43,009 bases of DNA from an uncultured Coriobacteriaceae bacterium (GCA_902803315.1 CADCPM010000054.1:1-43009); one strand, 5' to 3'; shown: positions 9,395 through 20,131, counted from the stretch's first letter. Notes: a model not told the origin generated them from the sequence alone. Program-made: numbers and translations.

Positions 9395-11204
9395 TCTCTT
9401 TTCCAATCCGAGGCTGTGCGTAGTGCTCGGCCTCTTCGATTTCGCGCTCTGCCGTTGCGAGGACACGTTTGATTTTGCCACAGTGGTCAACCACGATCTG
9501 GTGTTTTTTCTTGGCGGAAGGTGCGTGCTCGATGTTTTGCACAAGCTGTTGGCGTTCTCGTTCCGCCGCACGCAGACTCGGCTGGGTCGCGCTTGCCTTT
9601 TTTGGGTCGTAGGCGGCGTGCGATGCGGCGAGCTCCTGCTCAAAAAGCTCCATCGCGCCGTCGGGGCCATCGATCTTGCTGCAGCGATTCGCGCTGAGAT
9701 AGTCGTGGAGCGTGCAGGTGGCAGCGAGATTGCGCATTTTTGCTGGCAGGAACCCAGCGGATTCGTAGCACTTGTCCAAAAGGTCTTTGCTGCTGAGCAT
9801 TGCCTTGCCAAGCCTTTTGGACGCGTCCTTTGCGAGGCTGGATTCCTCGGTTACCTCCTTGAGCTTGCGCGACCATGTTTCCAACGACTGCGCATAGGCT
9901 GCCTCGGCGTTGAGCACGCTCTTTTGCGCGAGGCCCTCAAAGTACGCAACGTGCGATTGGGTGTGGGCAAGCTCGCGGTCTAGGAACCGCTTGCGCTTGT
10001 ATATCTTGCGAATGGGAATGAGGATGCCCAAAAGCATGAGGACATAGCCGACCGTGCGAACGGCTCCCGCGGCAGCGTCCGAGGGGATTCCAAGGGTTGC
10101 ACTTGGGTCGATGGAATTCAGCTGAGCGCTTGCTCCCACTTCCTTCATCTGCCCAAAGATAAGACCCGTAAAGTCTCCGGCTATGGCAAAAGCAGCTCCG
10201 ACTTTGCCCATGAGCCAGCGGGAGAGCTCCACGCTCTGCGTTATACAGGTACGCCCGGCCACGAGCAACGCGATGCCAATGGCGAGATAGATAACAGAGC
10301 GGATACCAAGGGAGCGGATTGCGGCCTTGTTGTTGAGAAGCCCTGGCGTGGGGTTCTTGCGAGGTTTGGCATTCTGCTTTGGCTGCGTTGCCATGAGCTT
10401 CTCGTGCTCTTTCTCCAGAGCCTGCAGCCTTTGGCTCGTTTGGTCTTCCAGAGCCTCGGTTACGTAGAGACTTGATTCCAGGAGATAGGCTGCCCTGAGG
10501 AACCGAGCCTCCTGGCTTTGGGCAGGCCGTTGGCCCTCGACCTCACCCGCGTTGAGGGTGCCTGCGTCCAAAGGGGTGCATGCCCGTTCAACTTGGCGAA
10601 TCTCGTCTTCGGCGACGTGTGTGCTTTGGCATCGATTCGAACCTTCCACCTGTCCTTGGAAGTCCAAGAGCGCGTTGCTGCTTCCCCTCGAGCCATTCTC
10701 GGCAAACGCGATGTCAAACGCCTTTTTGTCCCCACGCCAATGGCGCAGGAGACAAAGCATGCGACACACGAGCCCTTGCAGGTTTGGTATGCCGCGTTCC
10801 AGCCTCTCGTCGAGGCGCACGCGTAGGGAGTTTGGACCCTCGGTGTCCACGATGAGCGGGTGGGATCCACCCTGCAGCAGGAATAGGGAGGCGCCCGTGA
10901 GGTCACCTGCAAGAAGCGCAGGGCGCACGGCCTCATGGATGCGCTCTTCGCCCACTCGCAGGCCCTCGTCCGCATCGAGGACCTCGAGCAATCGGAGAAA
11001 GTCGGGAAGAATGGCTTCGACGTCCTCGTGCGCAAGCCCATAGAGCGAGATTACGCCGTCGTCTATGGTGGGGAGGGGCAGAGTATGGGATTTGCCGTCC
11101 CACGTTGCGTCATCTCTTTCCATGCGAAGCGCGCCCGACCACAGGAGCTTGCAGGCGGCAAGGGAATCCAGCCTTCCATCTGCGCTTCTCTCGATTAGGT
11201 CCAT
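9381..11204 (-). CDS. Unrecognised membrane protein with coiled-coil C-terminus
   Basis: 607 residues, no family recognised. Residues 1-270 are soluble, with a Cys-rich patch near 147-152 (CRMLC) and a hydrophilic helical end. Membrane segments are likely at 301-319 (VIYLAIGIALLVAG) and 380-398 (VGYVLMLLGILIPI), with a possible weaker one at 334-350. Residues 400-607 are Lys/Glu/Ala-rich and probably helical coiled coil. ATG 11204 has CAGGA eight bases upstream. It is the first gene of a run with the dehydratase lipoprotein (14-base overlap) and the BASS transporter, which suggests a joint envelope function. No motif gives an activity. Confidence 0.65.
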   Translation of the reverse strand: MDLIERSADGRLDSLAACKLLWSGALRMERDDATWDGKSHTLPLPTIDDGVISLYGLAHEDVEAILPDFLRLLEVLDADEGLRVGEERIHEAVRPALLAGDLTGASLFLLQGGSHPLIVDTEGPNSLRVRLDERLERGIPNLQGLVCRMLCLLRHWRGDKKAFDIAFAENGSRGSSNALLDFQGQVEGSNRCQSTHVAEDEIRQVERACTPLDAGTLNAGEVEGQRPAQSQEARFLRAAYLLESSLYVTEALEDQTSQRLQALEKEHEKLMATQPKQNAKPRKNPTPGLLNNKAAIRSLGIRSVIYLAIGIALLVAGRTCITQSVELSRWLMGKVGAAFAIAGDFTGLIFGQMKEVGASAQLNSIDPSATLGIPSDAAAGAVRTVGYVLMLLGILIPIRKIYKRKRFLDRELAHTQSHVAYFEGLAQKSVLNAEAAYAQSLETWSRKLKEVTEESSLAKDASKRLGKAMLSSKDLLDKCYESAGFLPAKMRNLAATCTLHDYLSANRCSKIDGPDGAMELFEQELAASHAAYDPKKASATQPSLRAAERERQQLVQNIEHAPSAKKKHQIVVDHCGKIKRVLATAEREIEEAEHYAQPRIGKENANE

Positions 11205-11264
11205 GCGCGATTCCTGCCGTTGGCCGATGACCTTCCATATTGCACCCTAATCATAGCAAAGCGC

Positions 11265-11296
11265 GCAAAAGGGACAGTCCCCTTTTGCACGTTTTT
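11265..11296 (+). terminator. Hairpin GCAAAAGGG/CCCTTTTGC with T-run
   Basis: A 9-bp stem around ACAGTC is followed by ACGTTTTT. It contains GGGACAGTCCCC, the core of the long palindromes elsewhere. No plus-strand gene lies upstream, so it may be a repeat relic or a barrier between the divergent genes rather than a terminator in use. Confidence 0.5.
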
Positions 11297-11314
11297 GGCC
11301 CATTGCCGCGGTCG

Positions 11315-11342
11315 TTACATGTTATTGTTATTCGTGTATACA
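11315..11342 (+). promoter_or_regulatory. Candidate promoter for the GH1 gene
   Basis: TTACAT (11315-11320) and TATACA (11337-11342) are 16 bases apart and end 24 bases before the start codon. The spacing fits a housekeeping promoter; the -35 box is poor. This is inference from pattern only. Confidence 0.4.
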
Positions 11343-11363
11343 AACCCCTGTTCAAAGGAGTGA

Positions 11364-12833
<1,470 letters not shown>

Positions 12834-12903
12834 GTGCATTTACCTGAGTCTTTATGCCTTTAAGAGAAGGGCACCGCACGCCATGATGTCCTTATGCGAA
12901 TGT

Positions 12904-12930
12904 GCCCGTGGTCGTTACCTTCCACGGGCG
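12904..12930 (+). terminator. Possible terminator hairpin after GH1 gene
   Basis: GCCCGTGG and CCACGGGC pair across a 10-base loop about 70 bases after the GH1 stop. A clear T-run is missing, so function as a terminator is uncertain. Confidence 0.35.
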
Positions 12931-13062
12931 TATTCATGTCCAATGTCTAGAGCTCAACCAAAAAAGCACCCGAACAACGGTTCCTCGCTAGCTCCTTCGT
13001 GGCCTGCTTGCGCTATTCTTGCGTATGCATGAAGAATCCTATCTCTCGGAAAGGTCGATCCT

Positions 13063-13338
13063 ATGGCACACGTGCTCGAGGCGCTCATGCTCATATCGTT
13101 TGGAATCTCATGGCCTGTCAACGCCCTCAACGCTTGGAAGGCGCGCACCGCGCGGGGGACGTCCCTTGCCTTTCTCCTGCTCATCACCTTTGGGTATGTT
13201 GCGGGCATCGCTGCCAAGTTCGTGGGGCACAACATCACGTGGGTGCTGGCGGTGTACGTGTTCAACCTCACTGCGCTTGTTGCTAACCTCCTCATCTACG
13301 TGCGCAATTCTCGGCTCGACGCGCAGCGTGGAGAGTAG
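13063..13338 (+). CDS. Small PQ-loop / SemiSWEET-like membrane protein
   Basis: 91 residues with three predicted helices (LEALMLISFGISWPVN, LAFLLLITFGYVAGIAA, WVLAVYVFNLTALVANLLIYV). The section SWPVNALNAWKARTARGTSL resembles the PQ-loop followed by the charged K..S.KG.S segment of SemiSWEET transporters, which work as homodimers and move sugars. The Gln of the PQ motif is not kept (PV), so substrate and activity are uncertain. It stands alone 229 bases after the GH1 gene on the same strand. Length is right for the family. Confidence 0.7.
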   Translation: MAHVLEALMLISFGISWPVNALNAWKARTARGTSLAFLLLITFGYVAGIAAKFVGHNITWVLAVYVFNLTALVANLLIYVRNSRLDAQRGE

Positions 13339-13403
13339 GTAAAGGTGATTGCGATGCCTGATAGGGGTGCGTGTCGCTGGCTTTGTTCGTCGTGAGGATG
13401 GAG

Positions 13404-13452
13404 TTGCTGAAAATTGCCGCAGTGAAAGGTCCTTTTGCTGAAAAATGCCGCA
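13404..13452. repeat. Two direct 18-bp repeats
   Basis: TTGCTGAAAATTGCCGCA (13404-13421) and TTGCTGAAAAATGCCGCA (13435-13452) differ by one base and are 31 bases apart, about three helical turns. They lie between the 3' ends of two convergent genes, so an operator role is not obvious. Confidence 0.6.
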
Positions 13453-13455
13453 TCT

Positions 13456-14724
13456 CTAAATCTGGGGGAGCGTGATTTTCACGCGGGTACCGCATCCCAC
13501 ATGGGATTCGATCTCCATACTCCCATTGCACATGAATTTCAGGCGCTGCCGAATGTTTGACAGCGTGGTGTCCGGGTCGTTGGCGATGGTGGGATCGAAG
13601 CCTACCCCGTCATCCTCCACGACGATCTGGCTGCCTGCGCCTATCGCACGGGTTCGGATCACAACATGCAGCGGGATGGTGTTTGGCCCCATGCCATGCT
13701 TTACGGCATTCTCCGCAAGGGGTTGAAGCGTGAGCGACGGCACACGGAATTGCTTGTGTGGTGTGTCGAATTCAATGACGAGTTTGTTTGCGAACTGCAC
13801 TTGCTCCACCGCAAGATATGCGTGGGTGTGCTCCAGCTCCTCCGAGAAGGGGATGGTATTCTCGCTGGAAATGGCAGAGAGGTTCTTGCGCAGGTACGTG
13901 TTGAAGTTCATGGTGAGCCGTTGAGCCTCTTTGGGATCCTGGTCGCAGAGATAGTAGATGCTGGTCATGGTGTTATGAATAAAATGCGGTCGCATCTTGA
14001 GCACCATGATGTTGGCGCGCTGGCGCGCGGTTTCCTCCTGAAGACGTATGTACTGCTCAATCTGCTCCAACACGACAATCATAAACATTGCGATCGAAGA
14101 GATAGTTAGGCCAGCGTCGATGAGTAAGTAGTTGGGAATGAATATATACGTGAACGTGGCCACCAACATTGGAATCAAGAAAACAAGAAAAGAAAGAAAA
14201 AGCCTTTTGGACAGCTTGTCTCGCCTTCGAACCACGCCTGCGAGGACAGTTGCCAGAAGCATCCCAACAAGGGCTACCGTCAGTGGGTACCAAGGGCCAA
14301 GTTGGAGTTGGGCATCTTGCGAATAATAATAAAAGATCGTTGTGAATTGAGAGATTACAACAGAGAAGAAGTACAGAGCACACAAGGTAAATACGCCGCG
14401 AAAGAGCGTGCTCTTTTGCCAGCTCTCCTCGCAACGATGCAATAGATAGACTGCCGACATGGAGATAAGAATTGCAGGAAACAGTGAATCCAGGAAACCG
14501 GCTATCTGGATAACAGGGAGTAGACTCGGTTTACCGTAGGAGCTTGACTCTAAGAGGGCACTTCCTACGCACAGCGTAAGCATCGCAAAAAAACACGTAA
14601 AGAAGCGTCTACTCCAACGGTCCAAGCCGGGCATGGCGGCGGCGAGCCCAAACCCAACCAAAGCTAGTGCGAGCAGCGCGCCGCCTACGAAGGCCGCAAA
14701 TACATACATCCAGTATTCGTTCAC
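13456..14724 (-). CDS. LytS/YehU-type sensor histidine kinase
   Basis: 422 residues. About seven hydrophobic helices fill residues 5-220, a membrane sensor without a large outer domain. The His_kinase domain has MRPHFIHNTMTSIYYL with the phospho-accepting His247, and the HATPase part has LQPLAENAVKHGM (N box) and VVEDDGVGFDP (G1). It starts with GTG at 14724, overlapping the response regulator stop by four bases (GTGA), so the pair is translationally coupled. The order regulator-kinase and divergence from the sensor-MFS gene suggest that this system controls that gene. The stimulus is unknown. Confidence 0.9.
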   Translation of the reverse strand: MNEYWMYVFAAFVGGALLALALVGFGLAAAMPGLDRWSRRFFTCFFAMLTLCVGSALLESSSYGKPSLLPVIQIAGFLDSLFPAILISMSAVYLLHRCEESWQKSTLFRGVFTLCALYFFSVVISQFTTIFYYYSQDAQLQLGPWYPLTVALVGMLLATVLAGVVRRRDKLSKRLFLSFLVFLIPMLVATFTYIFIPNYLLIDAGLTISSIAMFMIVVLEQIEQYIRLQEETARQRANIMVLKMRPHFIHNTMTSIYYLCDQDPKEAQRLTMNFNTYLRKNLSAISSENTIPFSEELEHTHAYLAVEQVQFANKLVIEFDTPHKQFRVPSLTLQPLAENAVKHGMGPNTIPLHVVIRTRAIGAGSQIVVEDDGVGFDPTIANDPDTTLSNIRQRLKFMCNGSMEIESHVGCGTRVKITLPQI

Positions 14725-15323
14725 GTCTCTATCCTTTCCTGCGAGAAAGGATGCCGTAGGTTTGCAAGCTGGGCCTGGACGCCCTCAGCCGTAAGGGGCT
14801 TGAGCATGAATCCACTTGCACCAGTATCCCAAGCGTCGAGGGAGTATTCGGCGTATGCGGTTAGAAATACCACGTTCGTGCGAGGATTGATGTTGAGCAG
14901 CGCGTTGCAGAGGTCGAGTCCGCTCTCGTTTCCCAGCTCTATGTCCAAAAAGGCTAGCGAGACGCGATTATTGCTTGCATATTCCATAGCGTCACTTGGC
15001 CACGAGAACCCTGTTACCACGGCATCTGGCATGGCCTCTCTTAGGACGGCCAAGCTGCCAGTAAGGATGATTTCCCTGTCCTCCACCAGAATGACGTTTG
15101 GAGACTCGACGCTGCCTGCCGTGACGTTCAACAGCGTGTTGATGTCCACGCCGAGGTATCGAGAAAGCTTAGACATCATCGATGCGTCCGGCAGGCGGCT
15201 ACCGTTTTCCCAGCGGGCGACGGTTGACTGGGTAACATATATTTGCTCTGCGAGCTCCCGCTGTGAGAGGCCCTGCTCTATCCTTAACCTCTTTAAGGTC
15301 TCTGCAAACAGCTTGCCCATCAT
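14721..15323 (-). CDS. Response regulator with N-terminal XRE-type HTH and C-terminal receiver
   Basis: 200 residues. Residues 5-60 are a Cro/C1-type HTH (LSQRELAEQIYVTQSTVARWENG). Residues 76-190 are a receiver domain with the acidic pair near EDRE (81-84), phospho-acceptor Asp127 in LAFLDIELG, Thr155 and Lys175 (MLKP). The usual order in response regulators is receiver first and DNA-binding domain last, so this order is reversed. ATG 15323 follows GGAG by six bases; the open frame beyond it lacks a ribosome site. It is coupled to the kinase gene. Confidence 0.88.
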   Translation of the reverse strand: MMGKLFAETLKRLRIEQGLSQRELAEQIYVTQSTVARWENGSRLPDASMMSKLSRYLGVDINTLLNVTAGSVESPNVILVEDREIILTGSLAVLREAMPDAVVTGFSWPSDAMEYASNNRVSLAFLDIELGNESGLDLCNALLNINPRTNVVFLTAYAEYSLDAWDTGASGFMLKPLTAEGVQAQLANLRHPFSQERIET

Positions 15324-15470
15324 ACGCCACTCCGTCTTTTGATACCTTTCGTATAGCTTTACCACGAGAGATGGGGAAAGTAAAGAAATATCCACACCTT
15401 GGGCGGGTGGCTATTGAACGCGTTATCGAGTAGCATTGAAGCGTCGCCTTTGCAGGGGTTTGGAGGAACG

Positions 15471-18400
15471 TTGAAATCGGGACGCATTCTTCATCTTGTC
15501 TTAACCGTCCTTGCCGTTCTGGCTGCAGGCGCGCTCTTTGCGATCTATGGGACGGCGTTGCCGACTACGCCCTTTGGCGCGGTTCGACTCGAGGGGCCAA
15601 CCTTCGCCGATTCCAATGGTGAGTATACGGTTGTAGTGGATTCGCGATCGCGTAGGGCGCTCATCCTAGACAAGAGCGGCTCTATTACTGGTATGGTCAA
15701 TACCTTGATGACGGATTCGCCGATTGACGCCATAACCGACGTATGCGTTGAGGGTGAGTCAATCTACCTTTTGGGCGTGAGGTTTGCATCTGGCAGCGAC
15801 GTGATAAAGAGCGAGCGCGTGGTGAAGAGCGACGCGAAAGGCAATTTGTTCGACATCGTTTACGAGAAAAAGGACGAAGACACGACCGTGCCGTCGATTA
15901 AGGCGCTTAGCAACGTTTCCGGTGGATGCGCGATTGCTCATGAGGTGTATTCAAGCCAAGGCACAGGCGCGTCTTCCACGGACAAGCGAGTGGAGACCAC
16001 AGGAGGAAAGATCCTCGGCGAGACGGGCTATGGGGTCACCTTCGAAATAGTTGATGGAAGCGGCTCGGGCAAAAAGGCCAGCATTGCCGCAAATGATGTT
16101 GTGGTACATGACGCGGCATACTCTGCAGGCAAGACCGAGCACTGCGCCATCTTGAGCATACGTGGCGTGCTCGAAGGTGGAAACGAAGCCTACGACCATC
16201 GACTGTTCGAGGGGCACGTCCTCACTTCCATTGACATTGACGACGCGGGAGTCTTGTATGCGTGTGATGATGAGACGGGCGGCTTGTATTCGTTGCAGCC
16301 GGGCTCTTCCGAACTACGCGAGCTCGTGGCTGGTGACGGTTTTGTCTCTGTCCATGAGAACAAAGGGGTAATAAGCCTGTGTGATGACAAGGCGAACGAA
16401 GTGGGGCTCTACGATGCGGCGGGGAATTTGCGCACGAAGTTTGGCGAGGTAAAGCCAGGCACGCGGATCGTTGTGCTCTCGGTTCTCGTATGGGCAAGTG
16501 GTCTTTACCTGGTTTGCTATTTGCTGTATTTGGCCATTCGCAGGTTGCGACGCCTTGTTCGGGATGGGGACACTCGCGGCCTTGCGCCTCTGCTCTTGTC
16601 TCTGGCGGTCGTCACTGCGGTTGCGATTGCCATTGGTAGCTTTATGAGCTACTCGTATGGCAGGACGCTGGAGACGCGGGAAAACGAGATCAACATGTGT
16701 GCCGACTATCTTGAGGGAACCAAGGAGTCCATGAGCGGACCCATGGAACGGGCAAGCAATCGCGATGCCATTCGTGGGTCGCTAGAGCGACTAAACAAGG
16801 TCGCGGATGATCTTCTTAATGCGGCTAAGCCTGCGCTGATGCTGGTTGATTCGGCGGGGAAGAACAACATAGGCATGTATTGTGTGGTGTACGGCAACGA
16901 CCAGAAGGGCCCGCTCTATCTTTACGATAGTGCATGTGAATACGTGATGGGCACCTCAATTCGGGCATCCGAAGACGCGCCGATTCTTGCGGCGTTTAAA
17001 AATCTTGGTGACACGAGCCACGACCTACAAAGTGGCCGGACGCTGCGGGACGTCTCGCAGTATAGGCTCGTTCAGATTCCCACTGCTGACGGAAAGGGCG
17101 TGGCGGGCGTAATAGAGATTGGCGTCAAACAACGCACCCTAGACTCCACTATTGTAGGAAGATTGGTTCGAGGCGCTATAGCTCTGATTGCCATGATGCT
17201 CGTCGTGTACCTGTCATACACCGAGTTGCGAGAATGCGGGCGTTGCCTGCTGTTGTATCGCGAGCGACGCAAGGACCAGGTTGCGGAGGCCACCGCATTG
17301 CTCACGCGCCCATACACGTTCTTCGTAACGATGCTTACGAGCGTAGATTCGGTGATGACGGTGCTCATTGCCCGCGAGTTGCTCGAAAAGGCCGGCGCGG
17401 GAAATTCGAGCCCGCTTTTGGCCGTCCCCGCCGTCATGCTGGGCGTTGGCATGATGATTGGCCATGGGCTGTATGGCTACTTTGGCTCGCGGGTTGGGTT
17501 GCGCAAGCTTGCTACGGGCGGCGCGCTCGTTATGCTGCTATTTGCCTGCTTGTGCGGATGCACGGTGCTCTTGGGCGATTTCTGGCTGTACTGTGTGGCC
17601 AAGCTGCTCATGTCGGTGCCGTTTGGCATGCTGTATTCGCTTGGCTACTCGCTCCCGCGCATCGCACGGACCGATGAGACGCGGGCTTTGGCGGCAGGTG
17701 GCGTGAAGCGTACCGATACGTCGGCGGCGGCACTTGGCACGGTGCTCGGTGGCTATGCGGCGCAGGTCCTTGGCAACGTGGGGGTATATGCCCTTATAGC
17801 GCTGCTGTGCATCCCCGTCATAATCATGGTGTATCGGTTGTTGCCAAAGGGAGCGGATCCGCTTGAGATGCTGGCGCAGCCAGATCAGAGAAATGGTCGG
17901 ATACTCGATTTCCTGCGGACGCCTTCGGCTCTTGCGCTGGCGCTCTTCATCGTGCTGCCAGCAACGCTGGCGGCGGGTTACACGTCATTCCTCTTCCCGC
18001 TCTTCTCGTCGGATTTCGGGTTGGAGAAGGCGGACATAAACAACATCGTCGTACTCGGACAGGTGTTTGTGTTTGTGTGCATTTCGGGCATAGAGTATAT
18101 GGAGGGACGCTATGGACGCTGGCGAGTAAGCTCGCTGGCCATAGCGGCGCTCGGCGTGGTGTTCCTGCTGTTTTCCATAAAGACGACGCTCGTTTGGTCG
18201 ACTGCCGTCATTGCGCTTGTGGGACTGTTTGGCAAGTCGTCGGATGGATGGAAGGCGATGTGGCTGGCGTCGGCAGGGTATGCGGAAGTTCCCACCGGAC
18301 GCGCAACGGGGGCAATGTATGCCACACGCAGCCTTGCGCTCATTGTTCAGCCTGCCATCATGGGATTGCTTCTGGGCGCCACCGACAGCTTTGCCGTAAT

Positions 18401-18491
18401 AGTGCTTGGCACGATATGCGTGATCTGTGCCGTGTTGTTCGTTTTGGTGACCCGACGCACTCCCTTGGCACCTGGCAATTCGTCGCAATAA
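15471..18491 (+). CDS. Large fusion: extracellular sensor domains joined to an MFS-like transporter
   Basis: About 1006 residues from TTG 15471, which has GGAGGA just before it; a TTG at 15399 would add 24 residues. One helix near the N-terminus, then about 300 mostly extracellular residues with short beta-repeats (SNGEYTVVVDS, AGVLYACDDETGGLYSLQPG) that look like a propeller. Two helices follow (about 330-355, 370-395), then a second outer domain of about 150 residues resembling a Cache/CHASE sensor, another helix, and a 12-helix MFS-like region (about 600-1000) with GHGLYGYFGSRVGLRKLA as the loop 2-3 motif. It diverges from the two-component genes and converges with the diguanylate cyclase gene (14-base gap). 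It may be a transporter-type receptor. The family is not recognised as a whole. Confidence 0.75.
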   Translation: MKSGRILHLVLTVLAVLAAGALFAIYGTALPTTPFGAVRLEGPTFADSNGEYTVVVDSRSRRALILDKSGSITGMVNTLMTDSPIDAITDVCVEGESIYLLGVRFASGSDVIKSERVVKSDAKGNLFDIVYEKKDEDTTVPSIKALSNVSGGCAIAHEVYSSQGTGASSTDKRVETTGGKILGETGYGVTFEIVDGSGSGKKASIAANDVVVHDAAYSAGKTEHCAILSIRGVLEGGNEAYDHRLFEGHVLTSIDIDDAGVLYACDDETGGLYSLQPGSSELRELVAGDGFVSVHENKGVISLCDDKANEVGLYDAAGNLRTKFGEVKPGTRIVVLSVLVWASGLYLVCYLLYLAIRRLRRLVRDGDTRGLAPLLLSLAVVTAVAIAIGSFMSYSYGRTLETRENEINMCADYLEGTKESMSGPMERASNRDAIRGSLERLNKVADDLLNAAKPALMLVDSAGKNNIGMYCVVYGNDQKGPLYLYDSACEYVMGTSIRASEDAPILAAFKNLGDTSHDLQSGRTLRDVSQYRLVQIPTADGKGVAGVIEIGVKQRTLDSTIVGRLVRGAIALIAMMLVVYLSYTELRECGRCLLLYRERRKDQVAEATALLTRPYTFFVTMLTSVDSVMTVLIARELLEKAGAGNSSPLLAVPAVMLGVGMMIGHGLYGYFGSRVGLRKLATGGALVMLLFACLCGCTVLLGDFWLYCVAKLLMSVPFGMLYSLGYSLPRIARTDETRALAAGGVKRTDTSAAALGTVLGGYAAQVLGNVGVYALIALLCIPVIIMVYRLLPKGADPLEMLAQPDQRNGRILDFLRTPSALALALFIVLPATLAAGYTSFLFPLFSSDFGLEKADINNIVVLGQVFVFVCISGIEYMEGRYGRWRVSSLAIAALGVVFLLFSIKTTLVWSTAVIALVGLFGKSSDGWKAMWLASAGYAEVPTGRATGAMYATRSLALIVQPAIMGLLLGATDSFAVIVLGTICVICAVLFVLVTRRTPLAPGNSSQ

Positions 18492-18505
18492 CGACGGATG
18501 ATACG

Positions 18506-19921
18506 CTACGTTTGTCGCCGCGCGATGCCTTGGCGCTCGTAGTGGCGCGATTTCGCTTCGTACATGCGCTTGTCGGCAATGCGGAAGAGGTCGTGCACGC
18601 TTTCGCTGGGATACTCGCGTCGGGTGGCATATCCGCATGATATCGAAAGGCTCTTTGCCTTGCTACCCGACCATGCGCCAACCACATTGGCAAGATGGTC
18701 CTCCATCTGTGCCTGCTCCTCTTCCGTTAGGTACAGCAGCGCGGCAAATTCGTCGCCGCCTGTGCGGTAGACCTTGCCATATATGCCAAAGCATTGCTTA
18801 AGGCAATCGGCCGCACCGCGAATGAGCTCGTCGCCCGCCTCGTGTCCAAGCGTGTCGTTAACAGTCTTGAGTCCGTTTACGTCCGCAATCACGCATACCA
18901 AGTTGTTCTTTAGAGTGCCACTTGCCAACCGTTCCTTATCGAGTTCGAATGCGTGGCGGTTGAGGAGTGAGGTGAGGTGGTCCACCATGGAGGCTTTGGC
19001 CAGCGTGTCGGCGCGTTTGTGGCTGTATCTCATTGCGACCAGCATAAGGGCAAGTACCACGACGCACATTATGGAGTTGATAAGGATTACGTTGGCGAAC
19101 TGCCCCGTGTTGCCTGTACCGGTGCTCTGAACCACCAGGTACCAGTCGATGGCCTTGATGTATTTGGTTACCGCAAAGCGGCCTCCTCCGAGCTCCTTGT
19201 ACTCGTAGTCCTCGCCTGTGTTGGTGCGTATGAGGTCGTAGAGATTTGCGTGCTCGATGTTTTTTGCATCGGTGTCCACCTGCACGAGTCCGCTGGGATC
19301 TACGAGGTCGATCTTTACTTTAAAGTCCTGTTCGAGCATCTGGAAGAGGTCTTGGATTCCCGTCATACGTACGCCCACACCGCATACGCCGAGGTTTTGC
19401 CCCGACTCGCTTGCGACTCTGGCGTTGACGTAAACCGTGAGATCCTTGGCATCGATCTCGTCGTTGTCTACGTCCAGGTCGTATTTCTCGGAGCCTTCCA
19501 AGAGCTCAACGTACCACTCGTCGTGCTTGTCGGTTGGGTTTACCACTCTGGTGAATCCGCTGCTTGTGTAGTAGCGATGCGTGGAATCGGCAATGGCAAA
19601 GGCGGACTGATATCCCAGCCCTCGCTCTATGCCTTTCAAGAAGTCCGAGAGCTGCTGTTCAGTAACCTTGGGGTCGACCTTTGCGTCGTTGGCAAGCGTG
19701 TTGTGTAAATAGTTGCTGTGCGCCATGGTTCTGGCAACGGTTATGGGCTCGGATAGCTCGCCCACGATGTGGTCGTAGACCTGGGTTGCGAGTACCCGAT
19801 TTACCTCGCGGACGTTGCGCTGGGCCATCATCTGCAGCGATATGAGCGAAACGCATGTGGAGAGCAAGAAGCTTACCACTACGAGGACGAACGCCCGCCT
19901 ATGCGTTTTGCCTTCTATCAC
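18506..19921 (-). CDS. Membrane diguanylate cyclase with dCache sensor
   Basis: 471 residues. Helix at 12-32, outer dCache-like domain to about 280 (YTSSGFTRVVNPTDKHDEWYVELL, GVCGVGVRMTGIQDL), helix near 283-308, then a GGDEF domain with DHLTSLLNRHAF, DVNGLKTVND and the active loop RTGGDEFAALL. The catalytic residues are complete, so it should make c-di-GMP from two GTP. The inhibitory RxxD site five residues before GGDEF is absent. ATG has GAGGAG upstream. No EAL domain or c-di-GMP riboswitch is in the window. The outer sensor and its position suggest control by the same kind of ligand as the fusion protein next to it. Confidence 0.92.
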   Translation of the reverse strand: MIEGKTHRRAFVLVVVSFLLSTCVSLISLQMMAQRNVREVNRVLATQVYDHIVGELSEPITVARTMAHSNYLHNTLANDAKVDPKVTEQQLSDFLKGIERGLGYQSAFAIADSTHRYYTSSGFTRVVNPTDKHDEWYVELLEGSEKYDLDVDNDEIDAKDLTVYVNARVASESGQNLGVCGVGVRMTGIQDLFQMLEQDFKVKIDLVDPSGLVQVDTDAKNIEHANLYDLIRTNTGEDYEYKELGGGRFAVTKYIKAIDWYLVVQSTGTGNTGQFANVILINSIMCVVVLALMLVAMRYSHKRADTLAKASMVDHLTSLLNRHAFELDKERLASGTLKNNLVCVIADVNGLKTVNDTLGHEAGDELIRGAADCLKQCFGIYGKVYRTGGDEFAALLYLTEEEQAQMEDHLANVVGAWSGSKAKSLSISCGYATRREYPSESVHDLFRIADKRMYEAKSRHYERQGIARRQT

Positions 19922-20131
19922 GTCGACTCCTCAACAAGCGCTGACGAACCAAAAGCGATTATATGCGAAACTCCGCGCGGCGGTGGGTTGGGGACTAGAC
20001 GAGCCAAGGGACTAGCCAATTGATACGTGTCCGATTTACGTACGGCACGCATGCTGAGCTGCCTACATACCCGTGTCGACGCCGTCCAAAGATGCGACAC
20101 GCGTAATTCCGGGTCCCATTCCTACCCAAAA

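Noticed and set aside
9395..9811. 139-residue N-terminal extension of the dehydratase lipoprotein
   Set aside because: It overlaps the upstream gene fully and would bury the lipoprotein signal peptide.
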